64,000 nucleotides of DNA, taken from positions 10,750,768 through 10,814,767 of the forward strand of contig CM046850.1 of assembly GCA_025618425.1 (NCBI GenBank). Reading direction: 5' to 3'. Made by a program: the position numbers and the translations under genes. Below the pieces are notes generated by a model. That model was not told the origin of the DNA, searched no databases, and was given only the letters and a program-made list of their open reading frames with translations. The DNA is from Heliocidaris tuberculata (lineage: Eukaryota; Echinodermata; Echinoidea; Camarodonta; Echinometridae). Below, in pieces: positions 12,134 through 24,086 of the stretch (the first letter of the stretch is position 1; the number at the start of each line of letters is the position of its first letter).

Positions 12134-12739
12134 TATTATATAAATATTATTCAAATTTATATATTCTTTATTTCAATATAGATATTATTTATTTATGTAC
12201 AATATTGTAGATTTATAAATTTAATATTTATTATTTCATATTATAATTCTGTCGTTGCTTCTGATTTTTCCCTCTATATTTTTACACTACTAGAAAGTGA
12301 AAACCAATTATACAACATGGGTGTTGATCTGGGAGGGATATGGAGGTATAATTTTTTTTTTTAATGAAGTGGGGGGGGGGGGGGTGGCCTGCGTTACTAT
12401 CTCCCAATATATTTTGAGGTGATTTTTTCAAAGCCATAATGCAGAAAAAATATTTAGATTAAAAGTACATGTAATTCTTCTCGATTTAGAGGATTCAGTC
12501 GGTAACTTTCCTTTATAATGCAATTTTGCCACACTCATGTTATTAGTAATACTAACAATTTTCAAAATTGAAATAAAAATAGAGTCACAGGAATCGAATG
12601 TGGAGGGGAAAGAGGGAATAAATCACCCCCAATATTATCGAGGATGGTGACCTGTGTCATCATCACCCAACCATGCATAGAAGAATGATGAAATGACAAT
12701 GAGTCATGTAGACCCGGTCATAGAAGCACCGCTCCGGGG
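12134..12739. other. AT-rich spacer with a G-run, no gene seen
   Basis: Low-complexity AT sequence, a G-run near 12370 and no supported feature. Confidence 0.4.
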
Positions 12740-12744
12740 GTTGC

Positions 12745-13110
12745 ATGTGGGCACAGTGCCCCTACTTTTCCCTTTAACTTCAGATAAGTACCCCCATTTT
12801 TCTTTCGAATAAGTTCCCGTTCCATATTCTTATAAGTGCCCATTTTGATTACACCTCATCCCTCACCTTACCTTTGATAAATGCTCCTATTTCAACAAGA
12901 GCATTTATCCCTTTTATCCCTTTCAATGTAACAAGTATTTTTTTTTCTTTGTAATATATAGGCACTGATTTAATTTTTCTACTAATAAGAACAGTTTCCT
13001 GTTCTTATAAATGCCCCTTTTCAGGTGTGATTAGTGCCCCTTTTCACCTCTGATAACTGCCTTTCTACCTTTTCTACACATTCATTTATTTTTCTAATAA
13101 GTTTCCTTTT
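12745..13110. repeat. Degenerate minisatellite of 'ataagtgcccc' units
   Basis: Units of about 22-28 bases built on 'ctgataagtgcccctttt' repeat more than ten times with variation, after a left end 'gcaccgctccgggggttgc'. The same array follows a similar left end at 29630-30120, so this is one dispersed element family with an internal satellite. Confidence 0.6.
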
Positions 13111-13444
13111 CCCCATGATAAGTACCACGTTTCCCTTTTCCATAACATGTTCTCCAAATCCAAAGTGACTTAGAGCCAATATTCCCAAATGCTTGCTCGC
13201 TACGCTTGCTCGTATTAAAAGTATGCTTATTAAATAAATTTTCATTGTGAAATTTTGCAAATGAAACCCCATCAGAATTGTGTTTCCCCGTTTTTATATT
13301 ACAATGTAATTGCGACCTCACAAATTTTGAATATTGTTTGCTCGCTCGCTCAATATCTAAATCATACTACAAAACTGCAAAGCATGATGCTAAAGTTGTA
13401 TCTTTGACATGTGAAGAGAAAAAAACATAATTATACATGTTTAC

Positions 13445-13545
13445 ACACCCTCACCCCCCCCCCCACACACACACACTATATGTGTGTGTGCGTGTGCGGG
13501 CGTGCGTAATTTGAAAAACAAAAAAGTGTGTGTGTGTGTATATAT
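13445..13545. repeat. C-run with (CA)n and (TG)n microsatellites
   Basis: Simple-sequence tracts: a C-run at about 13453, ACAC repeats, then TGTG repeats to 13545. No other feature. Confidence 0.7.
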
Positions 13546-13636
13546 TAATGTCTAAAGTAAGCGATAAAATAATACCATATGAAGGACTGACTTCTAAATT
13601 ATGTTATAAAATCTTTATAGATAATATATAAGGAAA

Positions 13637-14165
13637 CCTTTGCGTTTAGACACGCGGAAATAGCACATTTAAATACTACATCTGGATGGTAAATTACGTG
13701 AATTTCAGTTTAGATTATTACACAGTATCCTATATTGCAATGATAAACTGTGTCAATTTGGCTATATATCATCTAACTTATGTTCTTTCTGTGGAAAGGA
13801 AATTGATATATACAACCACATATTTATGAATTGTCAATTTGTTTAAAAAATTGTGGCAAGAAATAGGGGAACAAATGAAACTGATGCACTTAGATACTTT
13901 AAAATTGGAGGAGATTTTGGTTGGGTTAGATGGAAAATCAGAAAAGCATATGTATATTAACCACTTAATTATACTCATAAAATATATGATATACAATGCG
14001 AGATCAAAAGGAACGCCCCCAACAAAGAAAGAAATCTATAATGCACTTTTAGAAAGTAAGGATAATGAACATAAAAAGGCAATAGCTCGAAATAAGTTAA
14101 GTCTACATCTAAAGAAATGGAATTATTTTGAATGTTGGACGGAAGGAGGACATACACAATAATAT
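13637..14165 (+). mobile_element. LINE remnant, C-terminal domain with CCHC-like motif, frameshifted
   Basis: Translation across 13660-13842 gives a segment with FRLLHSILYCND, then LCSFCGKEIDIYNHIFMNC. This is the CxxC...HxxxxC motif found near the C-terminus of L1/Tx1-type LINE proteins. The frame then breaks at 'tttgtttaaaaaattg' and continues in a second frame from 13839 (FKKLWQEIGEQ...) to 14160. Only this terminal part remains and the reading frame is broken, so it is a dead copy of a family different from the LINE at 10450. Confidence 0.7.
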
Positions 14166-14484
14166 CACAAACAGTTTTAAAGAAATTATATTCATTATTA
14201 CAATTGCCCTATATACTTTGAATTTGCACCTATCAGGTTTTAATTTATACCTTGTTCAGTTAAATTGTACTATTGTTGTTTATTTATGGATGGCACGTTA
14301 TGGAAATATATAATTTGTATTTTGTTTATTGCCATGTTGAATTATATTGTGTAATTAATGCTCAATTTGTAATTATTCGTTTTGAAAAACTGAATCAAGG
14401 AATAAAAAAAATTATGAAAAGAAAGAAAGAAAAAAATATATATAAGGCCCTTGAGGGAAATCATACCCCCTCTTATGAGGACCT

Positions 14485-14532
14485 TTCTACGCCAATGGTG
14501 TGTGTGTGGGGGGGGGGGGGGGGGAGGGGGGA
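14485..14532. repeat. (TG)n and long G-run
   Basis: A TGTGTG tract leads into about 20 Gs. This is one of many long G-runs in the window. Confidence 0.7.
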
Positions 14533-14615
14533 ATAGTGGAAATAATGTTTTCGACGTCAAAAGATTTCATGTACATGCATGATGTAATTCCAACAAATGT
14601 AATTTACTATTTTAA

Positions 14616-15222
14616 AGGAGAATGACACCCTGGGGAAATATCCATTTTAATGAAAAGAGAGGATAGAGAGAAGCAATTTAAAAAAAGTTCCATCAAAATC
14701 GGTTATGAAATGAGAAAGTTATGAAAGTTTGAAAAGTCTCAATTTACTTTCTATGGCGATCCTCAAATTGGCAATGTTGCTTCAAAGTGACAGGTTTAGT
14801 AGTACAACTCTCCATAATATGTTTTATACACAAAATTTAATATCTTCCAATTATCTCTCAAGGTGCAGCTTGTCTCCTTCTTAGCTCAAGATATTTCAAG
14901 GGAAAATGTATTTGACACTGCATATGTTCAGTTCACACAAAGACAAGCAGCATCTTTAGAGATAATGGATAAAATATGACATTTTGTGTACAAAACATAT
15001 TGAGCACTGATCTTTTCCGTAGAGATCAGTGATTGAGAGTTGTACTACCATTTTGAAGCAACATTGCCAATTTGAGGATCGCCATAGAAAGTAAATTGAG
15101 ACTTTTCAAACTTTCATAACTTTTCCATTTCGTAACCGATTTTGATGGAACTTTTTAAAAATTGCTTCTCTCTATCCTCTCTTTTCATTAAAATGGATAT
15201 TTCCCCAGGGTGTTAGTCTCCT
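14616..15222. mobile_element. Fold-back MITE flanked by TTAA
   Basis: TTAA lies at both edges (14612-14615 and 15223-15226). The terminal repeat starts AGGAGAATGACACCCTGGGG on the left, and its reverse partner with two changes is on the right. Each inverted arm is about 170 bp, including 'ctatggcgatcctcaaattg'. There is no reading frame. TTAA target sites point to the PiggyBac or Kolobok superfamilies, and the sequence alone does not separate them. Confidence 0.8.
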
Positions 15223-15736
15223 TTAATGGATGATCATGCAATTTTTTTCTCGTTTTTTCATTTTCAGGTTTAGAATCAAAATTAGGGTTAGTGAGGATCA
15301 CGATGTAAAGAAAATTGCCTCTGTCAATTTATATCTTGGATATAGATTGACCGCCGCATATCTTCTGTATATAGGATTGTTGAGGTCAGTGGTGTATCTG
15401 GACCTTGGCGTCAAGTAGGGCACAAAAATAGGTTATAAGTGCCAACAATTGCTCTTCGCCAGCCCTCCAAAAGTCGCTCGGGGTCTGCACATAGGGTCCA
15501 TCGCCCCCCCCCCCCCCCGCCCTCTCAAAAGTAAAAACCCAACAACTGCAAGATTGTGCTCACCTTTCGATGACCTTTTTCGTTAAAATAGAATACACAT
15601 AAAAATACGAAGGCACTTCCAATTTAATATGGGATGACCCCCCCCCCCCCCGGGCCCCCTTTTTGCTTGTCAGATAATTTTCTGAATATTGTGCCCCTTC
15701 TTTGTGAATCCGCTCCTGCGGACCCCCTTGTCCCCA

Positions 15737-16402
15737 TTTAGTACTCTTATATCTAAAAATGAGATCACTATACATATGCGAATCTCAAATTGGAAATTTG
15801 GTGAATCGATTGTGACGTATTCACGGTTAACTCTCCCATCTGTCCGTATATCACCAAGGCCCTCTTGCATAAAAAGTTGCGTTTAATCGCAACTCAAAAA
15901 ATTAAACGCAAGTCTGAAATGCGCGATCCTGATTGGTTGAAAATCAAGTTGCGTTTAATTTTTTGAGTTGCGATTAAACGCAACTTTTTATGCAAGAGGG
16001 CCCAAAATATGATTAAATTCCGATTTTCTCCTGAGCGCATTTTCCCTCGGGGCAGTACTCAAAATATATTGTAGATAGCATACTGTTGAAAATAGGTCCT
16101 TAACTAAGACAAATATCCTTTTGAGTATACATTTAAAAAAAATTTACATTCTAGTTGGGTTTTTTTTTGGGGGGGAGGGAATAAGTTGACCGCCGCTACA
16201 TCACATTGACCGTACCGATTCGGCCAATTTGAAATTGCCATATGCATATAGTAGGCCTATAATTACAACAGACTTTTAACGAATCGTAACTTTATAATAT
16301 TATTGTCCGATTTCGTTCAAATTTTCACCAATCTGCTTGATCTATGATTTTTCTGCTTTCACACAAATCAAATTATTACAAAGGTTGGATTGCCCTTTTA
16401 AA
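15737..16402. mobile_element. Decayed TTAA-type MITE copy
   Basis: It shares 'gagatcactatacatatg', 'gaatctcaaattgg', 'tttctgctttcacacaaatc' and the right end 'caaaggttggattgccc' with the intact element at 18684-19262. The left end is missing or altered, and the palindrome 15858-16003 is inserted in it. Confidence 0.6.
15858..16003. mobile_element. Palindromic MITE with 'gcataaaa' ends
   Basis: The arms 'ggccctcttgcataaaaagt' and its reverse complement enclose a perfect inner inverted repeat around 'gcgtttaat'. The centre keeps 'gattggttg'. The edges read ccaag on the left and ccaaa on the right, suggesting a 5-bp target duplication. A relative with the same architecture is at 44301-44460. 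Confidence 0.7.
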
Positions 16403-16599
16403 AGCTAAACCAGAGAAATTTCCCTGGCTAGACGAAGTATTTCCTGAAAATCGTTGTAACAGTTTATCACGTGCACAGGGCCACAGGCTGGTGAACAGGT
16501 CACATGTGTATTTCATACAGATTTCGACTGGTGTTCCGCCGATGTTGAAAAAATGCCAAGCAACATAAACACAAGTTCCTTGCAATTAGAGAGAAAGAT

Positions 16600-16943
16600 T
16601 TAAAAAAAAAAAAAAAAAATTATCTTCATTATCATTACTACTAATTATCCTTGTTAGCATCATCATTATCATCACCATTATATATTTATATACATGTCAT
16701 ATACAAAACTTTTCAATAATGAAACGAGAATTAACAAAGTTTTATAGACAAAATATATTGGTTGAACGAGACCAAAGATGGAGACGAACACATATAAATG
16801 AAATTCAGTACAGTCCGTTAAATGTTTAACCTGATGACTGGGATTTGTGCATGTCAAAAGGATAATAAACACAACACTCATTGGCTATATGAAAGCTTTA
16901 ATTAAATGCGTCTTTATAATTTATTCCCGATTCTGTCATCCGC

Positions 16944-16983
<40 letters not shown>

Positions 16984-17000
16984 GGGGAAGGGGCTGTTAT
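16600..17000. other. Simple-sequence spacer
   Basis: Contains A-runs at 16601-16619 and 16947-16975 and a G-run at 16976-16987. No gene is supported. Confidence 0.4.
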
Positions 17001-17010
17001 TGCTGATACT

Positions 17011-17345
17011 CAGGGGCGGATCCAGGATTTCGTATAAGGGGGGGGGGCACACAAATGCAGGATTGTCAACTTTGGGAAACTGCTTGGAAGGAGACCCATA
17101 TTTTTTTGGTCTCGCCAGCCCTCCAAAGGTCGCTCAGTGGGGGGGGGGGGGGGATTATGGGGTCCAGTTCCCCTCCATAATTCTCTGACAAGCAAAAAAA
17201 AAAAAAAAAAAAAAAAAAAGGTTTTCTGGTCGAAAAGGGGGGGGGGGGAGGGCACAATGCATTGTTTTCCCTCAAAAGGGGGGGGGGCACGGGCCGGGAT
17301 TGCCCCCCCCCCAAAAAAAAAAAAAAAAAAAAAAATCCGCCACTG
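17011..17345. mobile_element. hAT-like non-autonomous element with 8-bp target duplication
   Basis: The left end is CAGGGGCGGATCCAGG and the right end is ATCCGCCACTG. The 8-bp duplication 'ctgatact' is perfect at 17003-17010 and 17346-17353. The interior consists mostly of G-runs, A-runs and 'ctcgccagccctccaaa'. Eight-base duplications and CAG-type ends are the mark of the hAT superfamily. No transposase is encoded. Confidence 0.85.
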
Positions 17346-17914
17346 CTGATACTGCAACATTACTTTATAACGAAATCTTGATTTGGTCACTCAGCTGTAA
17401 GCCTACATCAGAATTAACTTACAACTCATACATTTTTTTCCTATAAACATCTTGATTTATTGAAACAATACTGTGCTCGCACTGAGGGTCTTTCGAGAGT
17501 ATGAGAATGCCCTTATTTGTCTTTCTTCGACAATAGGGCTACATGAAATATCATATTCGATCATAGTTGTACATGTATACATCGTACATTATGTTCGGAG
17601 TTTGCGTTCACTTGGTATCTTCCGTGTGATTTATTCCATGAAATAGAATTAGAGGCAATAGTGGGGGGAAAAAGATAATATGATGAGGTACATGATGTGT
17701 TTTGTTTACATTTCTTTATTTTAGCATTGTCTATTATTTCTGAATGATCATGATTTTCTACGCCCCCCCAAAAAAAAAACAACAACAACAACAAAACAAA
17801 ACAAAACAAAGGTCGATATGTAAGGGTTTAGAAATGTTTCGTCTTTTAAAAAAATGTGTTATATTTTTAACCGTCCTGACATGATATATTGTCATCATCA
17901 ATATTTCTTGTCAC

Positions 17915-17968
17915 GGCCGGGGGGGGGGGGGGGGGAGGGAGGGGGGAGGGGGGAGGAGGGAGGAGGGG
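17915..17968. repeat. G-rich run
   Basis: About 19 Gs followed by GGGA/GGAGGG repeats. The tract could form quadruplex structures on the + strand. No element boundary was found. Confidence 0.6.
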
Positions 17969-18300
17969 GCTAGCTATTACCATTGGTTTTTTTAAAACAC
18001 ATTTTTTCATCGCTTTAGTTTGTTTATGATTCCCGTCAATATCAACCACAACTGTTGTGTTTCGGTTTTTACTTCTTTCCTCATTATCTCGACTCTTAGA
18101 TACGGCGAATAAGTCCTTATTAGCCACACCCCTTCAAAAGAAAAATTGCATGCAATGCGGAAATGAAACGCACTGAAACAAAGTTCTAATTGCACGAACT
18201 TCCTGACGAATTCAGAGAGAGAGAGAGCGGCATTGAGATGTGAAAAAGTGTTATTTTGTTCCAATCACTGTCATTCATTTAGCTCTTTCCCATTACAAAA

Positions 18301-18332
18301 AAAAAAAAAATATATATATATATATATATATG
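18301..18332. repeat. A-run and (TA)n microsatellite
   Basis: A simple run of A followed by about ten TA units. Confidence 0.7.
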
Positions 18333-18683
18333 CGTACACGATTTTATTTTTTATTTTTTTTATTTTTTTATTGATACAGCAACTACATAGGAAAAATGAA
18401 GTCGAAAGTGAATAGGATTATTTTTATCTTATTGAGTAACATAATGTTCATCTGAAAATTCAATTCCCTGAATGGGCCTATACATGTTTGCATAATTAAA
18501 AGAAAAAAGCATTTAGAGTGATCATGTCACAATGTTGGTCAGAATGCGTTGGAAACTCATGTGAAGTGTAGGGCCTATGACTTGGGTGATAATAGGCCGT
18601 GCATTAGCAAGACGACAATGGGGCCAGTGAATGGGGTATCGATCGAACCGCGCGTGCGACGGCGCTTACGCAATTGTATTTAA

Positions 18684-19262
18684 AGGGAAATCCAACCTTA
18701 ATAGCAAGTTGCTTTGAAAAAAAGAGGAAAAATCAGAGAAGCAGATTGGTGAAAGTTTGAATGAAATCGGACAAGCAATAAGAAAGTTATGAATTTTTGA
18801 AAGTTGTAATCACTATACATATGGAAATTTCAAATTGGCCGAAGAGGTAATGTCACTGTGATGTAGCTGTGGACAACTCCCCCATTCGCTCCAACACACA
18901 AAATGACTAAAATGTCACTTTTTTCAAAATGTATAAGAGGATCTCTTTCCCTCATGAGGACCTATAACAATATGCTATCTCCAATATATTTTGAGTACTG
19001 CCCCGAGGGTAAAAGCACCTCAAAGAAAACCGCAAATTAATGATATTTTTGTGTATGACAAATGAGAGGGTTGTCCACAAAAATGTCCCAGTCGAATTAC
19101 CAAATTGCCAATTGGAGATTCGCATAGATGAAGTGATCTCATTTTTCAAACATCCATAACTTTCTTATTCCTTGTCCGATTTCTTTCAAACTTTCACCAT
19201 CCTGTGTTTCTCACTTTTCTGCTTTCACACAAATCATCTCTTTACCAAGGTTGGATTGCCCT
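18684..19262. mobile_element. TTAA-flanked MITE, reference copy
   Basis: TTAA lies at 18680-18683 and 19263-19266. The terminal repeats are AGGGAAATCCAACCTT on the left and AAGGTTGGATTGCCCT on the right. The arms include 'aataagaaagttatgaattt' and its reverse partner. It is 579 bp without a gene. Relatives in this window: 15737-16402, 22298-26185, 35845-36372, 38943-39600 and a fragment at about 51480-51620. Confidence 0.8.
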
Positions 19263-19598
19263 TTAAGTGTATTGAAAAGGAAGGAAGCGAAGCTTCAACA
19301 AAATAAGACGGCTTTTCCCCTCTAAAATAACAAACCTTAATTTTTGTTTCGATAAACAAAACTTATATTTTTAGAAAGAGAAAAGTCTGACCTTTCATGT
19401 TTGCATTTACTAAAAATAACGGAAATACCGAGTGAGGTGCAATGAGCAATTAAAGTAGAAAGCACCGCCAAATTTCCCATTACCGGCAATGTAACCGAAA
19501 TCGCTTCTTCACAGGGAGAACAATCGCTGTGCGCGGGCTCGCACTCGAAGGGATATTAACAATTCAACTACAGTATTACTATACTCCCGGGTAGATCT

Positions 19599-19603
19599 TA
19601 TAA
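19599..19603 (+). promoter_or_regulatory. Possible TATA box of the LAMP-like gene
   Basis: TATAA lies 61 bases before the start codon at 19664. The same 'cttataac' context is kept 68 bases before the duplicated start codon (45123-45127), while the flanks differ. Conservation and spacing fit a core promoter with a short 5' UTR. The transcription start itself cannot be seen. Confidence 0.45.
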
Positions 19604-19663
19604 CATAGCTGCAGCTGGAGAGGTGAAAAGCAAAGATAAAACCACAAATTCTATCAATTCACG

Positions 19664-19706
19664 ATGAGGCGATTTTCGACTTTATTACAAGCTGTAGGAA
19701 TTCTGG
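19664..19706 (+). CDS. LAMP-like exon 1 (signal peptide start)
   Basis: Encodes MRRFSTLLQAVGIL and one base of the next codon. The donor is GTGAGT at 19707. The two arginines followed by a hydrophobic stretch continue in exon 2 to complete a signal peptide. The ATG is the first in the presumed 5' UTR after the TATA-like motif. Confidence 0.88.
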
Positions 19707-22700
19707 GTGAGTCGTGTGATACTGAATATTCAGTTCTTATGTTTATTTTTTTAGTACTAATAATCCAATATAACATAAATTTGTAGTATACCTGGATTAA
19801 AGAGAACTGTTGCTGCATGGCCTAGCGCCATGAGCGTCCTTGGACGGTGTGTGCGCTCTATAAGTTTTCACCATTATTATTATTATTATTATTATTTATC
19901 TTCTTTTTTTTTTCAATTGAATTTTCATAAAGACACCGGTCACTTGGTATACTGTAGATTAGCGCTCTATTCTACTCGCATATAGGGCAAAGGGGGGGGG
20001 GGGGGCAAAGGCTCTCAAAAGCAGCTAGGCACTGTACTTGTAAGTTGCAGGTGCAGCTCATAATGTTCTCGTATAGTGCATTCCACTGATAAGTAGTCAT
20101 AAGTGTGTTCTGAAACGTCTGTGAAATAATTTCATGGAATATCATTTTCTAGATCTGTTTGTGGAGAGAGAAAAAAACTGTTTTTTCTCTCTCATGTAAT
20201 AGTACATTATATGAGGTTAAATGAATAACTTAAGTTATGGTTCGTTCCAAATAAATGCAGCTAGGTGTCTGATTTCTGATTTGGTTCTAAGTCTTCCAAT
20301 GGGCAGCTTAAGTATATTCTATGAAGGGAAAGTATATAATATATAGACTCATAGTTTCATCGCTGTACAGTCGACAGTATAGAAACTAATTTTTTGTGAT
20401 GCTCTCCAAAGCATAACTATGTTTGGGAGGGCATACTGCTGCATGTGTAGATCATGCAGTGATTGTTACTTTGTTATACACAGACAGAATTTTTTTCTGC
20501 AGTGGGATTCCTTTATTGACATATTTTGTCAACCTTCCCATAATGTACAAGGGCACTGCCGTGTAGATCATGCAGTGATTGTGATATGGAATCACTTTGT
20601 TACACAGACAGAGAACCTTACTGCGGCAGTGGGTTTATTTATTGACATATGTCAGTCAACCTTCCCAAAATGGACATGATGGATTGGAGACAGTATGAAT
20701 TAAGTAGTCGAATAGTCGCGTTATGATGATATATAAATGTGTTCATAACTTAGCACCTTCTTACCTTCAGGCCCGGGGGGGGGGGGGGGGGGGGTACTCA
20801 GATTATAATCGGACGGGGGTGTGCGGCTGAGAACTCCAGACCCATACCCACATCCAAGGGTCCTTTTGCTGTAAATAGGCACCCATGTCTAAGGATTTTT
20901 TGTGAAAAATGGACCCATGTCTAAGGATTTCCCGGACAAATGAGGGAGAAAAGAGAGGAATGAAACAAATGATAAGAGCCGGGATAAGAGACCCATGTCT
21001 AAGGATTTTTTGGGGAAAAATGGGACCCATGTCTAAGGATCTTTCTTCAAAAAGTCGCCCTTCCCAGCGGCACATCCCCGTATACCCAATATACGTGAGT
21101 ACCCCCCCCCCGGGCCTTCAGGTAGGCTTAATCAATCCTAACGATGTACATGAGCATCATACTAGACAAAGAGACAGTGGATGTTTACGCGTGCCCAGAT
21201 TTCACACTGATTGTTATAAGTGTAGCCCAATTGTATCTTCTATATTTGAATGGAATAAGCTCGATAATTCGATGAGAACAGCTAGCTTCCTTTGTCAGTT
21301 CATTTAAGAGGATGTTTAAACAAAGTTGTAATTTATGAATAACTCAGCCTAACATACACTCAGTGCTTATTCTGTAATATTAGTATGATTTGTGCACATA
21401 TTTGCGACTGAATCAATATTTTCATATTGGCATTACAGTTGAGCTAGTTTACTGATATTTGTTTATTTTTCAAATGAGTATTCGTTTGCGCCACGTCTAT
21501 TATTGCTTTGTTTGCACTCTCTAATTTTACTGAGGATTTTTATTTTGAACTATTCTGTATATACGTTATGCATTTTGATGTAAATATGTTTATTATTATT
21601 CAGGGCCCCATGGAAGACCACTACTTAATGGTCACGGTGAATGGGCTACCCTGACAAAAGATCAGAAATAAATAAATAAAATAAATAAAACATAGTTGCC
21701 GACGGAAGAGACTTCGATCTATTTGTTGCTTCGTAATTATCTAAACACCTGATATAAGGCTGGCCACATTTGTCCGATAAAGATAACGAGATTCTTCATT
21801 AAAGGTATATACACCTATATAGAGCTGCCCTACTAAATACAGACACGAGCATACGCGTACTCACCATATACGTGTACCTTCAAAAAAGTGATTTGGTAAC
21901 TTTGTAGAGGCTTGATAAAATCGATCTGAGCTGCCTGGCCTTACATGCTTTCAATGTATGTAATATATGGTGTAAAAATGAAGCCCAGGAAAAAAAAAGC
22001 ACTTCAAAATCATCATGTGCTTCACAAAAGTAAACATAATTATGCAAGTGACCGGAAATGCCAGACTCATTTTCCTCCATAGACTCAGTGTTAGACTAAA
22101 GCGTATGGCCATACGCTTTCGTAAATGGGAGTATTCAGTCATAGATATCTTAATAATAGCACTATATATTTGAAAACCTTTCTATACCTGGCTATTTATT
22201 TATCCTGCTGAACATCATTATACAAGACAGATATCAAAACTCACTGAACAATTTATTAATTAAATAAAGCCTCCACAAAGTAACCGAATCCTTATCGTTA
22301 AGGGAAAGTCCAGGCAAACTTTCGAATAACTTGCTTTCACCAGAAGCAGAAAATTCAGACAAACGGGAAAAATGTTTGTGGAAAATCGGACAACTAATAA
22401 GAAAGTTACAGAGCTGCCAACCTTGAGTGAGAGTTTAGAGTGAGACATTGCGAGGGAGCGAAGCGAACGAGGGGTGGAAGGGGGGGGGTGTCCCCCTTCC
22501 ACGGTAGGGAGCTTTGACAATTTTACATTTTAACCCTTTCAAGACAATTCACCACATTTTGTGGTTTGGCTCAATAACTTTTGATTCAGAGCTCTAAAAA
22601 ATATACCAGATGCACGAGTAGAAAGAGCAAAATTTTCTGCACTCACTATGTAAATTTTTATTGCATGACCATATTGCATTTGATGGCAGGAATTTTAAAA

Positions 22701-24050
22701 ATGAGAATAAACTTTGAAATCCTTAAATTGGCAACATATTGAGAGGTTCAAAATCATTGTTTTTCATCAAAATTGGCAATTTTTCAACTTTTCAACAAAA
22801 TTTTTAACCCTGAATATTGTTTTAAAAAACATCACACCTTATTAGAACCATGTAGCGCTAAAAGAAAAATATTATTATTGCCAATTTGAAGAACAAAATG
22901 TGATCAATTTAGCCCTTAAATAATTCTTGTCCTGAAAGGGTTAAATGGTGCAATCTGGTGCATACTTTAGTCATGATTTCAACACGTACACAGTCATAGC
23001 CAAAGCAGCATTAATATTAATTTACTATTAAAATTGAATTGAATAAGTAATAAATAGGTTACATTGTTCTTAATGCCACAAGTAGTTTACTGACCATGAA
23101 AAATTACAAAGTTCCAGATTTGTTACTGTATGATTTTTAATACGAATTTCAAGAGTTAAACTTAAATTAAAGATCCTGCTGTCCGGCCGTAGAGGGATGT
23201 GCTGGCTATTACGTTGGTGTACGATCGACGGCAAACTCTGCTGAGCCACGTATGCAGCGCGGCCGGGCTGGGACCCCGGGCGGGCTGCCGCGCCAAAGCC
23301 ATGTCAGTCCAGCCATCTAGTTACACTCATCATACTAGTAGTCGTCACACGTATATATACATACACGCAGTATAACCAATCGTAATCCAATCCAATCCAA
23401 TCTTTGCGCACTACCGAAAATGATTTTCATTGGTTAAGCTTTGCTTTGTGCCCACGGGAAAATCTCGAAAGGCCTTGGGCATATTGAATATTTGGAATAT
23501 CAGAGATTTTGGAGAGTTTTTTTTGTTGTTACTTTATATTTTGGGGGTTCAGCTTGAGAATTTGTTTATCAGAGTGAGACAGTCAAAATTGGGTGAATTG
23601 CGTGAGTCTCACGCTCAATGCGTGAGAGTTGGCAGCCCTGAAGTTATGAATTTTTAATGACATGAAAAACTGCATGGGGAAAACAATGAAAATCACTACA
23701 TAATGGTTAGTAGCGCGCATTGGATGTCCGAAGGTCTACACCATACTCCATACTCTACACACACCCTTATAACACAGCAAACGCGTAACTTCACTCACAT
23801 AATTTTGCAAAGAACTGGATGTATGTTCATAATGCTTGAATTCTTCACGCTGGGGTGATCGGATTATGAAAGTTCATTTCATTACCTGTAATTTGATGTA
23901 TATATTATCACATTTACTTCTGTATCCAGTGATCATTTTTTATTTGATCTTACCCATGTTCACAATTTTGTCTATTGCAATCTGTCAAAAACCACACATA
24001 TTTCCAGACACTGCGGCTGCCTTTGTTCTTCCACTCAGTGGCGGCACCAA

Positions 24051-24086
<36 letters not shown>

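Larger units (their letters stand above)
9653..20330. repeat. Segmental duplication, copy A (LAMP-like 5' flank and exon 1)
   Basis: Blocks of this region recur in the same order and orientation at about 43602-46240. Anchors are: 'taaaacaataggccta' (9669 and 43616); 'taagcaaagacaata' (9903 and 43688); 'cgacgtcaaaaga' (14552 and 43770); 'acgatgtaaagaga'-like text (15300 and 43902); 'acatagggtcca' (15489 and 44260); 'aaatcgttgtaacag' (16448 and 44714); the exon at 19664-19706 and its match at 45195-45237; and 'ctgatttctgatttggttct' (20265 and 45634). Copy A is about four times longer because many elements were inserted between the anchors. Confidence 0.85.

Noticed and set aside
17010..17390. 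A 126-codon - strand frame
   Set aside because: It reads through poly-T, poly-C and the hAT-like element; poly-Phe and poly-Pro only.
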